The notes under the pieces are model-generated. The model was not told where the DNA came from. It saw nothing but the letters and a program-made list of their open reading frames with translations, and made no database searches. DNA of 64,000 bases from an uncultured Collinsella sp. (GTDB lineage: Bacteria; Actinomycetota; Coriobacteriia; Coriobacteriales; Coriobacteriaceae): the NCBI GenBank assembly GCA_958413765.1, contig CATYVH010000004.1, forward strand, positions 68,608-132,607, read 5' to 3'. Below are positions 44,814 to 53,934 of the stretch, piece after piece (within the stretch, counting starts at the first letter, position 1; each line of letters starts with the position of its first letter). Position numbers and translations under genes: made by a program.

Positions 44814-45177
44814 TGCCGAGTGGGCCGATAAGCCGGGTTCTGTCGTGAACGGTCATTTATCTTGTCTGCACGTTACCATGCAGCTCCACGCACGCTACCC
44901 GAACGCGGACCGGGCCGGCCCATAGCGTTCCTATTCGCGCTTGCTCCGGATGGGGCTTGCCAAGCCGCCGTGTTGCCACGACGCTGGTGGTCTCTTACAC
45001 CACCGTTTCAGCTTTTCCCTTTACGCCTTGCGGCGCAGGTGGGAGTCTTCTTTTCTGCGGCGCTTTCCGTCGGATCACTCCGCCCGGCCGTTAGCCGGCA
45101 TCCCGCCCTCTGGAGCCCGGACTTTCCTCACGCGTACTGCATGCAGCACATCGCGCGACCGTCTGGCCCACTCAGCA
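44814..45177 (-). ncRNA. rnpB: RNase P RNA, class A
   Basis: About 364 nt on the minus strand. The hallmark GAGGAAAGTCCGGGCTCC lies near the 5' end, and CGCTATGGGCC, GACAAGATAAATGACCG and ACAGAACCCGGCTTA mark the catalytic core near the 3' end. The ends pair: GAGTGGGCC at the 5' end with GGCCCACTC at the 3' end. A TACACT -10 box (45185-45190) lies eight bases upstream of the 5' end. It matures tRNA 5' ends. The ORFs drawn through it are shadows. Confidence 0.95.
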
Positions 45178-45258
45178 GTGCAAGAGTGTAGCACACCGTT
45201 ACCGCAGGCAATGGCACAACGCAAACGCTCGACACGATAAACCAAGAACCGCCATGCG

Positions 45259-45376
45259 CTACAATGGTCCTGTCGATGGGCAACGTCGTCAGTCGAGACG
45301 CGACCGCGCTCCGCACCCCTCCGTCTACTCGGTGTGTTCCCGCCTCCTCCCCGAGGCGGGATGTCGGCTTTTTTCA
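45259..45376 (+). ncRNA. candidate small RNA with intrinsic terminator, opposite to rnpB
   Basis: TACAAT (45259-45264) is a -10-like box. About 75 bp later a perfect 8-bp hairpin CCCGCCTC/GAGGCGGG followed, after a GATGTCGGC spacer, by TTTTTT ends at 45376. No ORF with a ribosome binding site lies between. The -35 region is poor, so the promoter is uncertain. It fills most of the 308-bp gap between rnpB and rpsA; the rest (45377-45437) shows nothing. Confidence 0.35.
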
Positions 45377-45437
45377 TGCACCGACAATCCAATAGCCTGT
45401 GGACAGCCCGGCAGCATTGCGCATCTCGGCGCCAAAT

Positions 45438-45477
45438 GCAAAAAGGGACCCGTCCATTACAGACGGATCCCTTAAAA
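45438..45477 (-). terminator. rpsA terminator
   Basis: AAGGGATCCGTC pairs with GACGGGTCCCTT (one mismatch) around TGTAATG and is followed by TTTGC, 20 bp past the rpsA stop. It belongs to the same GGGAC-rich hairpin type seen elsewhere in the window. Confidence 0.8.
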
Positions 45478-45497
45478 CAAGTGATCGTCAAACCGAT

Positions 45498-46664
45498 TTA
45501 CTCGGCGTCGGTCTCCTCGTCCTTCTTCTCGGAAGGCAGCGGGGTAACCTCGATCTCGACGCCCAGAGTCTCAGCAGCAGACTTCATGGACAGGGAGATA
45601 CGACGACGGTCGAGATCGATCTCCATGACCTTGACCTGAACCTTGTCGCCCACGTGGGTGACCTGAGAAGGCTGATCGACGTGCTTGTTGGCCATCTCGG
45701 AGATGTGCACCAGGCCCTCGATGCCCTCGCCCAGGTCGACGAAAGCGCCGAACGGGACAAGCTTGGTCACAGTGCCCTCGACGATAGCGCCGACGGGATA
45801 CTTCTTGACCAGTGCGCGCCACGGATCCTCGGTGGTCTGCTTGAGACCCAGGGAGATGCGCTCGCGGTTGAGATCGACGTCGAGAACCTCGACCTCGACC
45901 TCCTGGCCGACCTTGACAACCTCGGAAGGATGGTTGACGTGGTTCCAAGAGAGCTCGGAGATGTGGATGAGGCCGTCGATACCGCCGAGGTCGACGAAGG
46001 CGCCGAAGTCGACGATGGAGGAAACGGTGCCCTGGAGACGCATGCCAGACTTGAGCTTGGACAGGATCTCGGAACGCTCGGCCTTACGGGACTCCTCGAG
46101 CACGACGCGACGGGAGAGGACGACGTTGTTGCGGTTGCGGTCCATCTCGATGACGCGAGCCTCGATGCGGGTGCCCATGTAGGAGGTGAGGTCCTTGACG
46201 CGACGGAGGTCGACGAGGGAAGCGGGCAGGAAGCCACGCAGGCCGATGTCGAGGATCAGGCCGCCCTTGACAACCTCGATAACCTCGCCCTCGACATTCT
46301 CGCCGGAGTTGAACTTCTCCTCGATGCGGTTCCAAGCACGCTCGTACTCGGCACGCTTCTTGGACAGGACCAGACGACCGTCCTTGTCCTCCTTCTGGAG
46401 AACCAGAGCCTCGATGGGATCACCGAGTGCAACGATGTCTGCAGGGTTAGCGTCCTTGCGGATGGACAGCTCGCGGACCGGGATAACGCCCTCGGACTTG
46501 AATCCGATGTCAACGAGCACCTCGTCATGCTCGATCTTAACGACAGTGCCGTTAACGAGATCGCCCTCATCAAAGTCGGTAATCGTACCGTCGATGAGGT
46601 TGTTCATCTCCTCCTCGTTGACATCGTCAAGAGAGAAAATGGACGAGTTCTGAATCTCACTCAA
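45498..46664 (-). CDS. rpsA: ribosomal protein S1 (four S1 domains)
   Basis: 388 residues with four S1 RNA-binding domains, beginning near residues 35 (LVNGTVVKIEHDEVLVDIG), 120 (NVEGEVIEVVKGGLILDIG), 207 (RLQGTVSSIVDFGAFVDLG) and 292 (IVEGTVTKLVPFGAFVDLG). It binds mRNA on the small ribosomal subunit. Four domains, rather than the six of E. coli, is usual for Actinobacteria and many Firmicutes. The start is TTG at 46664 with AAAGGGG about nine bases upstream. The divergent 315 bp to the HAD gene hold the promoters of both. Confidence 0.93.
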   Translation of the reverse strand: MSEIQNSSIFSLDDVNEEEMNNLIDGTITDFDEGDLVNGTVVKIEHDEVLVDIGFKSEGVIPVRELSIRKDANPADIVALGDPIEALVLQKEDKDGRLVLSKKRAEYERAWNRIEEKFNSGENVEGEVIEVVKGGLILDIGLRGFLPASLVDLRRVKDLTSYMGTRIEARVIEMDRNRNNVVLSRRVVLEESRKAERSEILSKLKSGMRLQGTVSSIVDFGAFVDLGGIDGLIHISELSWNHVNHPSEVVKVGQEVEVEVLDVDLNRERISLGLKQTTEDPWRALVKKYPVGAIVEGTVTKLVPFGAFVDLGEGIEGLVHISEMANKHVDQPSQVTHVGDKVQVKVMEIDLDRRRISLSMKSAAETLGVEIEVTPLPSEKKDEETDAE

Positions 46665-46979
46665 AGGTGGACCCCTTTCGAACTACGGGGCCCCGATTGC
46701 TAGGACCTACAGAAGGGTGCGACAAGCACACAACGTTTAGGAACACTCGGGAGCCGACAGATACTAATGTGACGCTTATGCAATCACGTTCGTATAGATT
46801 ACGGGGAAATGAGTTCGATTTCAAGCGTGAACTGCGATTTTTTACTCGTGTGGAGACTTTTTCGTAATCTTATGAACACACGTCTCCGCAACTTGACGAT
46901 AACCAGCCAGGCATTCGGCTTTGGGGTAAAGTATCCGGAGCCAACGATTCTAGATCGATTTTTCGAGAAAGGTGCCCGC
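46665..46979. other. divergent intergenic region between rpsA and a HAD gene
   Basis: 315 bp without a supported gene. It contains the rpsA leader, AT-rich stretches and a GGAGAC (46851) / GTCTCC (46883) inverted repeat about 30 bp apart. No riboswitch is recognised. Confidence 0.5.
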
Positions 46980-47738
46980 GTGCTCAAAGCAGTCGTTTTC
47001 GATATGGACGAAACGCTTCTTAGCATCAACCTCAACGCGTTCATCCTTCGCTATTTTAAGGATGTCTCTTCGATGCTCGCGGATATCGGGCGCCGCAGCC
47101 GCGGTGGCACGATGGCACGCCTCGGCACCATCCTGGTCGACCTCAACGCCAATCGCCGCAGCGGCACGGACAACCGCACCAATCTTGAGTTTTACCAAGA
47201 AGAGGTCGAGCGCCGATGCGGGATTTGCCTCTCCGATCCCCTCATCTACGAGGCGTTTACCTACTACGACCGCGAAGTTCTTCCGTACAAGAATGACGAA
47301 CTCATCAACGCCCATGCCATGCCGGGCGCACACGCCGCGCTCCAGGCCGTACAGGACGCAGGGCTGCGCTGCGCGCTCTTTACCAACCCCAGCTTTCCGC
47401 AGGGGGCCATCGAGTGCCGCATGGGTTGGGGCGACCTGGCCGACGCCCCCTTTGAGCTCGTCACGCACATGGGAAACGCCACCCGCTGCAAGCCTGATGC
47501 CACCTACTATCTAGAGCAGCTTCAGGTGATGGGGCTCGAACCGCACGAGGTCCTTATGGTGGGCAACGATCCCAAACGCGACTTCCCTAGCCCCGCCTGC
47601 GGCATTCAGACTGCCTATGTAGGCCAGGGCAAGCCCAACCGAGCCACCTGGCGCGGAACCATGGAAGACTTCGCCCGCGACTTTAACGCCGTAGTAGAAG
47701 CCTTCTACGAACACCAAGTAGCCGACGAACTGTCCTAG
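46980..47738 (+). CDS. HAD superfamily hydrolase
   Basis: 252 residues. HAD motif I VFDMDETLL at residues 6-14, motif II in CALFTNPSF and motifs III/IV in RCKPD and VGNDPKRDF. It is a cytoplasmic phosphatase, phosphoglycolate-phosphatase-like in layout, with an alpha-helical cap between motifs I and II; substrate unknown. The start is GTG at 46980, preceded by GAAAGG with seven-base spacing; the frame is open upstream but without coding character. Its stop overlaps the end of the convergent cysteine desulfidase gene by four bases. Confidence 0.85.
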   Translation: MLKAVVFDMDETLLSINLNAFILRYFKDVSSMLADIGRRSRGGTMARLGTILVDLNANRRSGTDNRTNLEFYQEEVERRCGICLSDPLIYEAFTYYDREVLPYKNDELINAHAMPGAHAALQAVQDAGLRCALFTNPSFPQGAIECRMGWGDLADAPFELVTHMGNATRCKPDATYYLEQLQVMGLEPHEVLMVGNDPKRDFPSPACGIQTAYVGQGKPNRATWRGTMEDFARDFNAVVEAFYEHQVADELS

Positions 47739-49054
47739 CACACTTGGGTTTTGCCGATCATGATGTTGAGGATCTCGACGTCGGTGTCCTTCATGCCCAC
47801 ACGGCCCACGTAGCCCATGCTGGCAATCGTCTGCTCGACGGTATCCTGGATCAAACCCTCGCCGGCACGGAAGCCACGCCCCTGCATGGCCATGTCATGT
47901 CCCAGAATCGCCGCATCGACGGCAGCCGAAATCTTGGCGGCACAGCTCGCCTTGGCGCCGTCGCACACGATGCCGCCAACGTTACCGAGCGTGTTCGAAA
48001 CCGTCGAGCCAATCTGCTCGCGCGTGCCACCGCACAGCCAGGTAATCGCAGCGCCGGCGCCGCACGCGGCGCAAATAGCACCGCAAAACGCCGAAAGCGC
48101 ACCAATATAGCTCTTGATATGCACGGCGATAAGATCGGACAGCATCACGGCGCGCACCAGACGCTCGTGGTCGCAGCGCAGGTACTCGGCATACTCCATG
48201 ACGGGCAGTGCGCAGGTAATGCCCTGATTGCCCGAGCCGCACACAATGGCGACCGGCAGCGCGCAACCGTTCATGCGGGCATCGGACCCGGCGGCCGCAC
48301 GGGCACGGGCACGGCAGGCGACGTCATCGGCACGAGCACCCAGCAGCGTACGACCCACCTCGGCGCCCCAAGCGTGCGCAAGGCCCTCGGCACTGATTGC
48401 GCCATTCAGCTCAATCTGACGCTCAACGGCAGCGCGGGCGCCCTCAATGTCACCGTCCTCGATAAAGTCGATGATGGAATCAATGGACATGGGCGTATCG
48501 GCGTTATCTGCCGCACGCTCGGCCACCACGCGCTCGGCGCAGGCGGCGCACTCCCCCGCCGACTTGCCGCATACCGGAATACCATCGAGCGTATGGCACG
48601 TGACATTAGTGTGGTGATCGGTAATCTCGACGACCGCGGTATGGCCCCCGGCCGTCGCAGTCACCTTGATGTAGAGGTTGGGCACACCCTCGACAAGCGA
48701 CACATCGCAGTAGCCAGCGTCGGCGAGGAGCTCGGCCACACGAGCGCGGTCTTCATCGTTAACGCTCTCGAGCACCTCGAGCGCGCTCTTAGCGTCGCCG
48801 CCCACGGCACCCAGCACGGCCGCGGCCTCAATACCGTGCATACCGCCCGAGTTGGGCACGGTCACGCTCTTAACGTTCTTGATAATGTTGCCCGAGCAGG
48901 CAACATCCATATGATCGGGTTCGCAACCGAGCGTCTGGCTCGCCAGCGCCGCTGCATAGGCAACGGCAATGGGCTCGGTGCAGCCGAGTGCACAGACAAG
49001 CTCGCGGTTCAAAACATCGCAAAACGCGGCATCACGGATGGAATCGGTAGGCAT
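47735..49054 (-). CDS. L-cysteine desulfidase / UPF0597 family (CyuA-like)
   Basis: 439 residues, the same length as E. coli YhaM/CyuA. Conserved ELVCALGCTEPIAVAYA, IVCGSGNQGI and KASCAAKIS provide three cysteines able to bind a [4Fe-4S] cluster as in the serine-dehydratase-like fold. The family breaks L-cysteine to pyruvate, ammonia and sulfide; some members were annotated as serine dehydratase. ATG at 49054 is preceded by CAGGAGA. It is a good anaerobic cysteine catabolic candidate and could supply sulfide to the metY-type enzyme. Confidence 0.85.
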   Translation of the reverse strand: MPTDSIRDAAFCDVLNRELVCALGCTEPIAVAYAAALASQTLGCEPDHMDVACSGNIIKNVKSVTVPNSGGMHGIEAAAVLGAVGGDAKSALEVLESVNDEDRARVAELLADAGYCDVSLVEGVPNLYIKVTATAGGHTAVVEITDHHTNVTCHTLDGIPVCGKSAGECAACAERVVAERAADNADTPMSIDSIIDFIEDGDIEGARAAVERQIELNGAISAEGLAHAWGAEVGRTLLGARADDVACRARARAAAGSDARMNGCALPVAIVCGSGNQGITCALPVMEYAEYLRCDHERLVRAVMLSDLIAVHIKSYIGALSAFCGAICAACGAGAAITWLCGGTREQIGSTVSNTLGNVGGIVCDGAKASCAAKISAAVDAAILGHDMAMQGRGFRAGEGLIQDTVEQTIASMGYVGRVGMKDTDVEILNIMIGKTQVC

Positions 49055-49325
49055 AGGTATCTCCTGCTTGCATAACGGGCTGGACTCTCAAAAAAGTTGG
49101 CTCCTTTATTTGATAACAATGCATCAAAAACCGCAACCATGGTTCCGGCGGACGGCGCTCAAGCACAAACTGGCGGCATTCATTCATGAAAAGCGGGTCT
49201 TGTTGCCTGCTAAAGCGTTTGATCAAAAAACGCCCGAGCGTTTACACAAAAGTCGCGCTATCATGCAGTCGAACGCGGTAAACACCTTTAGCATTTGCGC
49301 CGCACAGACCAGAGAGGAACCATCC

Positions 49326-49793
49326 ATGAAGATCGGTATCGGTAACGACCACGCCGCCGTCGAGCTCAAGAACATCATTTCCGAGCACCTGAAGGAGCGC
49401 GGCTGCGAGGTCGTGAACTTTGGCACCGACACCTCCGAGAGCTTTGACTACCCCATCGCCGGCTACAAGGTGGGTAAGGCCGTTGCCAACGGCGACGTCG
49501 ACCTGGGCATCCTGATCTGCGGTACCGGCGTCGGGATCAGCCTGGCTGCCAACAAGGTCGAGGGCGTACGCGCCGTCGTGTGCTCCGAGCCCTTCAGCGC
49601 CAAGCTCTCCCGCATGCACAACAACACCAACGTGCTCGCCTTTGGCGCCCGCGTCGTTGGCTCCGAGCTCGCCAAGATGATCGTCGACGAGTGGCTCGAC
49701 GCCGAGTTTGAGGGCGGCCGTCACGAGCGTCGCGTTAACCTCCTCAACGAGATCGACCACACGCGCGGCCTTAAGATCGTCGACGAGGCCTAA
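49326..49793 (+). CDS. rpiB: ribose-5-phosphate isomerase B
   Basis: 155 residues. GNDHAAVELK at the N-terminus, the active-site CGTGVGISLAANK and the HNNTNVLAFGARVVG motif define RpiB/LacAB sugar-phosphate isomerases. It converts ribose-5-phosphate and ribulose-5-phosphate. ATG at 49326 follows AGAGAGGAAC; the frame extends far upstream antisense to the desulfidase gene but without sense. The upstream 270 bp contain no other gene. A terminator follows at 49824-49863. Confidence 0.94.
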   Translation: MKIGIGNDHAAVELKNIISEHLKERGCEVVNFGTDTSESFDYPIAGYKVGKAVANGDVDLGILICGTGVGISLAANKVEGVRAVVCSEPFSAKLSRMHNNTNVLAFGARVVGSELAKMIVDEWLDAEFEGGRHERRVNLLNEIDHTRGLKIVDEA

Positions 49794-49823
49794 AGATTCA
49801 CAAAGCCATACGACGCTAACGCC

Positions 49824-49863
49824 AGCCCCCGCCCGGAAGAAACATCCGGACGGGGGCTCTTTA
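49824..49863 (+). terminator. rpiB terminator
   Basis: AGCCCCCGCCCGGA pairs with TCCGGACGGGGGCT (one mismatch) and is followed by CTTTAG. Confidence 0.8.
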
Positions 49864-49899
49864 GTAGATTTGTGGGGGTTTACCAAAAGTCTACTGGAA

Positions 49900-49936
49900 T
49901 AAAAAGGGCGCCGCGGATGAAGTTCCGCGGCGCCCA
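49900..49936 (-). terminator. ndk terminator
   Basis: GGGCGCCGCGGAA pairs with TTCCGCGGCGCCC-type arm around a short loop and is followed on the minus strand by TTTTTATT. Confidence 0.9.
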
Positions 49937-49973
49937 AGCCACACGCTAACAGCTTTAAGGAGTCAAAGCTGGT

Positions 49974-50378
49974 TTAGCCAAAAAAGCGCTTGATCTCGAT
50001 CTCGGCGTTCTCCAGGCAGTCGGAGCCGTGGATCACGTTGGCGTTGACATCGACAGCAAAGTCGCCGCGAATGGTGCCGGGGGCAGCATCAAGCGGGTTG
50101 GTGGCGCCCATAAGGGTGCGCATCTTGGAGACAGCGGAGAGGCCGGAAACGACCATCTTGACGACCGGACCGCTCGTCATAAAGTCGCAGAGACCGCCAA
50201 AGAAGGGCTTGTCGGCCAGATGGGCGTAGTGCTCCTCGACGGTAGCGCGCTCGAGCGTGGTCATCTCCATGCGCTCGATAACAAGGCCGCTGCGCTCAAT
50301 GCGAGCAACGATCTCGCCGATCTTGCGATCGCGCACGGCGTCGGGCTTAATCATGATGAAGGTCTTCTCGATAGCCAT
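49974..50378 (-). CDS. ndk: nucleoside diphosphate kinase
   Basis: 134 residues. The catalytic histidine is in NVIHGSDCLENAEIEI, and TFIMIKPDAVRDR and GATNPLDAAPGTIRGDF are fully conserved. It balances NTP and dNTP pools. ATG at 50378 is preceded by GAAAGG with seven-base spacing; the longer frame from 50420 has no support. It is a single-gene transcript ended by the terminator at 49900-49936. Confidence 0.97.
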   Translation of the reverse strand: MAIEKTFIMIKPDAVRDRKIGEIVARIERSGLVIERMEMTTLERATVEEHYAHLADKPFFGGLCDFMTSGPVVKMVVSGLSAVSKMRTLMGATNPLDAAPGTIRGDFAVDVNANVIHGSDCLENAEIEIKRFFG

Positions 50379-50555
50379 AAGGTAGCCTTTCAAGTAGGTT
50401 CGCGCGTGCCCAAGTCCCATTCCGGCACCCGCCTGGACTGCATCGTAACAGAGTTTTAGCTGCAGTTAAACAAAAAGCTGTTTATTGAAACGCTGCAATT
50501 TATTAAAGCGCTCCATATGTGTCACTTCTGTTTCGAAGCCCGATTAGAGTACCAT

Positions 50556-50596
50556 CCGACCGCTCATCAACCACATCGAACAGAGCGGGCGGTCGG
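50556..50596. repeat. hairpin in the ndk-argH intergenic region
   Basis: CCGACCGCTC (50556-50565) pairs with GAGCG and GGTCGG (50583-50596) with a three-base bulge. It lies in the 377-bp gap between argH and ndk (50379-50755), which otherwise holds only the argH terminator and the ndk leader. Confidence 0.5.
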
Positions 50597-50682
50597 TTGC
50601 CACCCGCGAACGTGCCCCCTTCACAACCTGCCCAAAGGTCCTACAGAAGTTCTCGACAAGCTCCTTCCTTCTCTATAACAAA

Positions 50683-50710
50683 ACGGGCGCCCACCGTAGC
50701 AGGCACCCGT
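50683..50710 (-). terminator. argH terminator
   Basis: ACGGGTGC pairs with GCGCCCGT (one mismatch) and is followed by TTTTGTTATAG on the minus strand, about 45 bp past the argH stop. Confidence 0.7.
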
Positions 50711-50755
50711 AAAGGCAAGATATGATGAACGCACCAGACAGACGCATCCAATAAG

Positions 50756-52186
50756 CTAATTAGCTCCGTGGCCCATCTCGACGACCTTGGTCAACGAGCC
50801 AAACACGCCCTCATCGGCCGCAAGCTGCGTCTCGGCGCGCCCCAACTGCACGGCAACGGCGGCAGGAGCGGTGCCGCCCTCGGTCGTGCGCGCGGCAACG
50901 ATCGACGGGATGTCGAGCGCCTCGGTAATATCGCGCTCAAAGAGCGGGCTTGCCTCCTGGAACACCTCAAACGGCAGGTCCTCAAGATTGCAGCCGTGCT
51001 TCTCACACATCAGGACCAGATGGCCCACCACGGCATGTGCCTCACGGAACGGCAGACCACGCTTAGCCAGGTAATCGGCAACATCGGTGGCGGCAAGATG
51101 CCCCACGCCGCACTCGCGCGCCATGGCATCCTCGTTGACGGTCCAGGTCGAAATCATTCCGGCCATAACGGACAGGCACTGCATGAGCGTGTGAGCGGTA
51201 TCGAGCGCGCCCTCCTTGTCCTCCTGCAAGTCCTTGTTATAAGCGAGCGGCAGGCCCTTCATGGTTACCAGCAGCTGCACCAGGTTGCCGTACACGCGAC
51301 CGCTCTTACCGCGGATAAGCTCGGCAAAGTCGGGATTCTTCTTCTGCGGCATGATGGACGAGCCAGTGGAGTAGGAGTCTGAAAGCGTGATAAAGCCAAA
51401 TTCGGAGCTCGACCACAGCACGATCTCCTCGGAAAGACGCGACAGGTGCATCGCCATGACGGATCCGGCGTAATGCAAATCGAGCAGGAAATCACGGTCG
51501 GAAACCGCATCGAGCGAGTTGGGAATCACGCCCGCAAAGCCAAGTTCGGCAGCCGTCATCTGGCGATCGAGCGGATAGCTCGTACCGGCAAGCGCGGCAG
51601 CACCCAGCGGGCAGTTGTCGGCGGCATCAAAGGCGGCCTTCAGACGTGTAAAGTCGCGCGCGAACATCCAGGAATACGCCAGCAGATGATGTGACAGCAG
51701 CACGGGCTGAGCATGCTGCATGTGCGTGTAACCCGGCAGAATCACCTTGTCGTACTTCTTGGCCGCATCCACCAGCACGTGGCGCAACTGCAGGTTGGCC
51801 TCCATGAGCTCCTTGGCCAACGCCTTGACGCCCAGGCGCGTATCGGTCGCCACCTGGTCGTTGCGCGAACGTCCGGTATGCAAGCGCTTGCCGGCCTCGC
51901 CGATGCGACGCGTCAGCTCGCTCTCGATGGACATATGGATGTCCTCGTCGTTGATATCGAAGGTGAAGTTGCCGGCATCGATATCCTGTTCGATTCCGGT
52001 CAGGCCCTCGGCAATCGCCTGCTCATCCTCGGCACTGATGATGCCCTGGGCCGCCAGCATCTTGGCATGCGCCTTAGAACCGGCGATATCCTGCTTATAG
52101 AGATGTTTGTCGACCGGCAGCGACGCGCCAAACTCCTGCGTGACCTCGGCCACTCCCGCCTCAAAACGACCGCCCCAAAGAGCCAT
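50756..52186 (-). CDS. argH: argininosuccinate lyase
   Basis: 476 residues. The fumarase/aspartase-superfamily signature GSSIMPQKKNPD, plus LHTGRSRNDQVATD and GYTHMQHAQPVLLSHHLL, is intact. It splits argininosuccinate into arginine and fumarate. ATG at 52186 is preceded by AAAGGGGA; the frame extends upstream without coding sense. It follows argG by 520 bp on the same strand, with a terminator and a small ORF between, so the two are likely separate transcripts. Confidence 0.96.
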   Translation of the reverse strand: MALWGGRFEAGVAEVTQEFGASLPVDKHLYKQDIAGSKAHAKMLAAQGIISAEDEQAIAEGLTGIEQDIDAGNFTFDINDEDIHMSIESELTRRIGEAGKRLHTGRSRNDQVATDTRLGVKALAKELMEANLQLRHVLVDAAKKYDKVILPGYTHMQHAQPVLLSHHLLAYSWMFARDFTRLKAAFDAADNCPLGAAALAGTSYPLDRQMTAAELGFAGVIPNSLDAVSDRDFLLDLHYAGSVMAMHLSRLSEEIVLWSSSEFGFITLSDSYSTGSSIMPQKKNPDFAELIRGKSGRVYGNLVQLLVTMKGLPLAYNKDLQEDKEGALDTAHTLMQCLSVMAGMISTWTVNEDAMARECGVGHLAATDVADYLAKRGLPFREAHAVVGHLVLMCEKHGCNLEDLPFEVFQEASPLFERDITEALDIPSIVAARTTEGGTAPAAVAVQLGRAETQLAADEGVFGSLTKVVEMGHGAN

Positions 52187-52304
52187 GGAACCGTCCCCTT
52201 TCTCCAAATACCAAAACAAGCGCCCAAAGCAATGCGCCATGTCGCTAAAGCGATTTTTCAACCGCTAGTTTTACACAATCCCCACCGTGCGCGGGACCAT
52301 GTTG

Positions 52305-52475
52305 CTAATTTGCAAAGAAGTGACGCACCAAGCACTTGGCGCCCAACGTCTCCCTCCGGATGTTGCCTTGCGAACCATCGATCCAGGCCTTCAGGCTCAC
52401 AGGAACGTCCTCGACCTTTGCAGCATCGAACTCGGGCGCGAGGGCAAGTAAGGCATGCGCGACAGCGTTGAACAT
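52305..52475 (-). CDS. 56-residue hypothetical protein between argG and argH
   Basis: The frame begins at ATG 52475 with GAGGAG eight bases upstream and ends at TAG 52305. The peptide starts MFNAVAHALLALAPEFD, continues with VPVSLKAWIDGSQGNIRRE and ends VRHFFAN; it is mixed charged/hydrophobic with no membrane segment, and uses codons typical of the surrounding genes. I recognise no family. It is 118 bp upstream of argH on the same strand and could be co-transcribed with it. Real expression is plausible because of the ribosome binding site. Confidence 0.5.
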   Translation of the reverse strand: MFNAVAHALLALAPEFDAAKVEDVPVSLKAWIDGSQGNIRRETLGAKCLVRHFFAN

Positions 52476-52525
52476 AATGGATACTCCTCATATATATAGG
52501 CACAGAGCCGCCAAATTGATAGAAG

Positions 52526-52555
52526 GAGCCCCGCCGGACAACCCCGTCGGGGCTC
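52526..52555 (-). terminator. argG terminator
   Basis: GAGCCCCG pairs with CGGGGCTC with inner C/G pairs, followed by CTTCTATC on the minus strand, about 150 bp past the argG stop. The T tract is weak. The stretch 52556-52707 shows nothing else. Confidence 0.6.
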
Positions 52556-52707
52556 GGACTCAGCCGCAGATGCGACGTCATATATGCGGGCGGAACGTAG
52601 GGGCCACCGATGTTAAGAAGTGTCAGCAAGCATAACGAAAGGTAGGGACCCCGTGCGCCCGTTATGTATCACGCGGATGGGCCGCGCGGATACCAAGGAA
52701 AGAGCCC

Positions 52708-53934
52708 TTAAGCCTGGGCGGCAGCAGAGCTGGGGCCCTGGACCTTAGCCCACGTCTTGAGCGACAGCGTATCGATCTCGATAAAGCCGGCGCTGGCCTT
52801 CTCGTCAAACGTGGTGTCGCGGTCGTAGGTAGCCAGACCGTAGTCGTAGAGGCTGAAGGGGCTCTTGCGGCCGACGACATGGCAGTTGCCCTTAAAGAAC
52901 TTCAGACGGACAGTGCCGGTCACGAACTTCTGGGTATCGGCCATAAAGGCATCGAGCGCGTTTTTGAGCGGGCTGTACCACTGGCCGTTGTACACGGCGG
53001 TGGCCCAATCCTGCTCGAGCTTGATCTTGGTCTTGAGCAGGTCGCCCTCGACGCAGATGTCCTCGAGCGCCTTGTGGGCGGTGATGAGCGTCAGGGCGCC
53101 GGGAACCTCGTAGCACTCGCGGCTCTTAAGGCCCACCAGGCGATCCTCGACCAGATCGAGACGGCCAAAGCCATTGTCGCCGGAGATCTTGTTGAGGGCG
53201 ATGACGATCTCGGAGAGCTTCATCTTCTTGCCGTCGACGGCGACAGGCTTGCCGGCCTCAAACTCAATCTCGGTGTAGGTCGGAGTATCCGGCGTGTCCT
53301 CGGGGTTCTTGGTCATTACCCAAGCGTCGTCGAGCGGCTCGTTCCAGGGATCCTCCAGGTGGCCGCACTCAATGGCACGACCCCACAGGTTGTCGTCGAT
53401 GGAGTAGGGGTTGTCGTTGGCACCCTCGGGAACCGGCACGTTGTGGGCGTGGGCGTAGGCGACCTCGTCGGGACGGCACTTCAGGTCCCACTCGCGAACC
53501 GGGGCGATCACCTTGAGCTCGGGGTCGAGGGCCTTGACGGCGGCCTCAAAACGGACCTGGTCGTTACCCTTGCCGGTGCAGCCGTGGGCGACGTAGGTCG
53601 CGCCAAACTCGTGAGCGATCTCGACAAGCTTCTTGGCGAGCAGCGGGCGAGACAGCGCGGAGAGCAGCGGGTACTTGTTCTCGTACATGGAGTTTGCGGC
53701 GATGGCCTTAGTCAGGAACTCATCGGAGAACTCGTCGCGCAGGTCGAGCACCTGGCAATCGAGAACGCCAAGGTCAAGCGCCTTCTGCTTCTTGGCATCC
53801 AAGCCGGTCTCCTCCTGGCCCACGTTGCCGCAGACGCAAACGACATCGAGATTCTTCTCGTCCTGGAGCCACTTGACACATACGGATGTATCAAGACCAC
53901 CGGAATATGCGAGAACGACTTTTTCCTTGCTCAT
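52708..53934 (-). CDS. argG: argininosuccinate synthase
   Basis: 408 residues. The ATP pyrophosphatase loop LAYSGGLDTSVCVKWL at the N-terminus, THGCTGKGNDQ-type motif (VAHGCTGKGNDQVRFE) and the citrulline/aspartate-binding region are intact. It makes argininosuccinate from citrulline and aspartate; with argH it completes the last two steps of arginine synthesis. ATG at 53934 follows CGAAAGGAAA. The region upstream (53935-54488) must contain its promoter; no arginine operator is recognised. Confidence 0.97.
   Translation of the reverse strand: MSKEKVVLAYSGGLDTSVCVKWLQDEKNLDVVCVCGNVGQEETGLDAKKQKALDLGVLDCQVLDLRDEFSDEFLTKAIAANSMYENKYPLLSALSRPLLAKKLVEIAHEFGATYVAHGCTGKGNDQVRFEAAVKALDPELKVIAPVREWDLKCRPDEVAYAHAHNVPVPEGANDNPYSIDDNLWGRAIECGHLEDPWNEPLDDAWVMTKNPEDTPDTPTYTEIEFEAGKPVAVDGKKMKLSEIVIALNKISGDNGFGRLDLVEDRLVGLKSRECYEVPGALTLITAHKALEDICVEGDLLKTKIKLEQDWATAVYNGQWYSPLKNALDAFMADTQKFVTGTVRLKFFKGNCHVVGRKSPFSLYDYGLATYDRDTTFDEKASAGFIEIDTLSLKTWAKVQGPSSAAAQA

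Noticed and set aside
52336..52635. Plus-strand 99-codon frame in the argG-argH gap
   Set aside because: Overlaps the better-supported minus-strand 56-codon ORF and the argG terminator and lacks a ribosome binding site.
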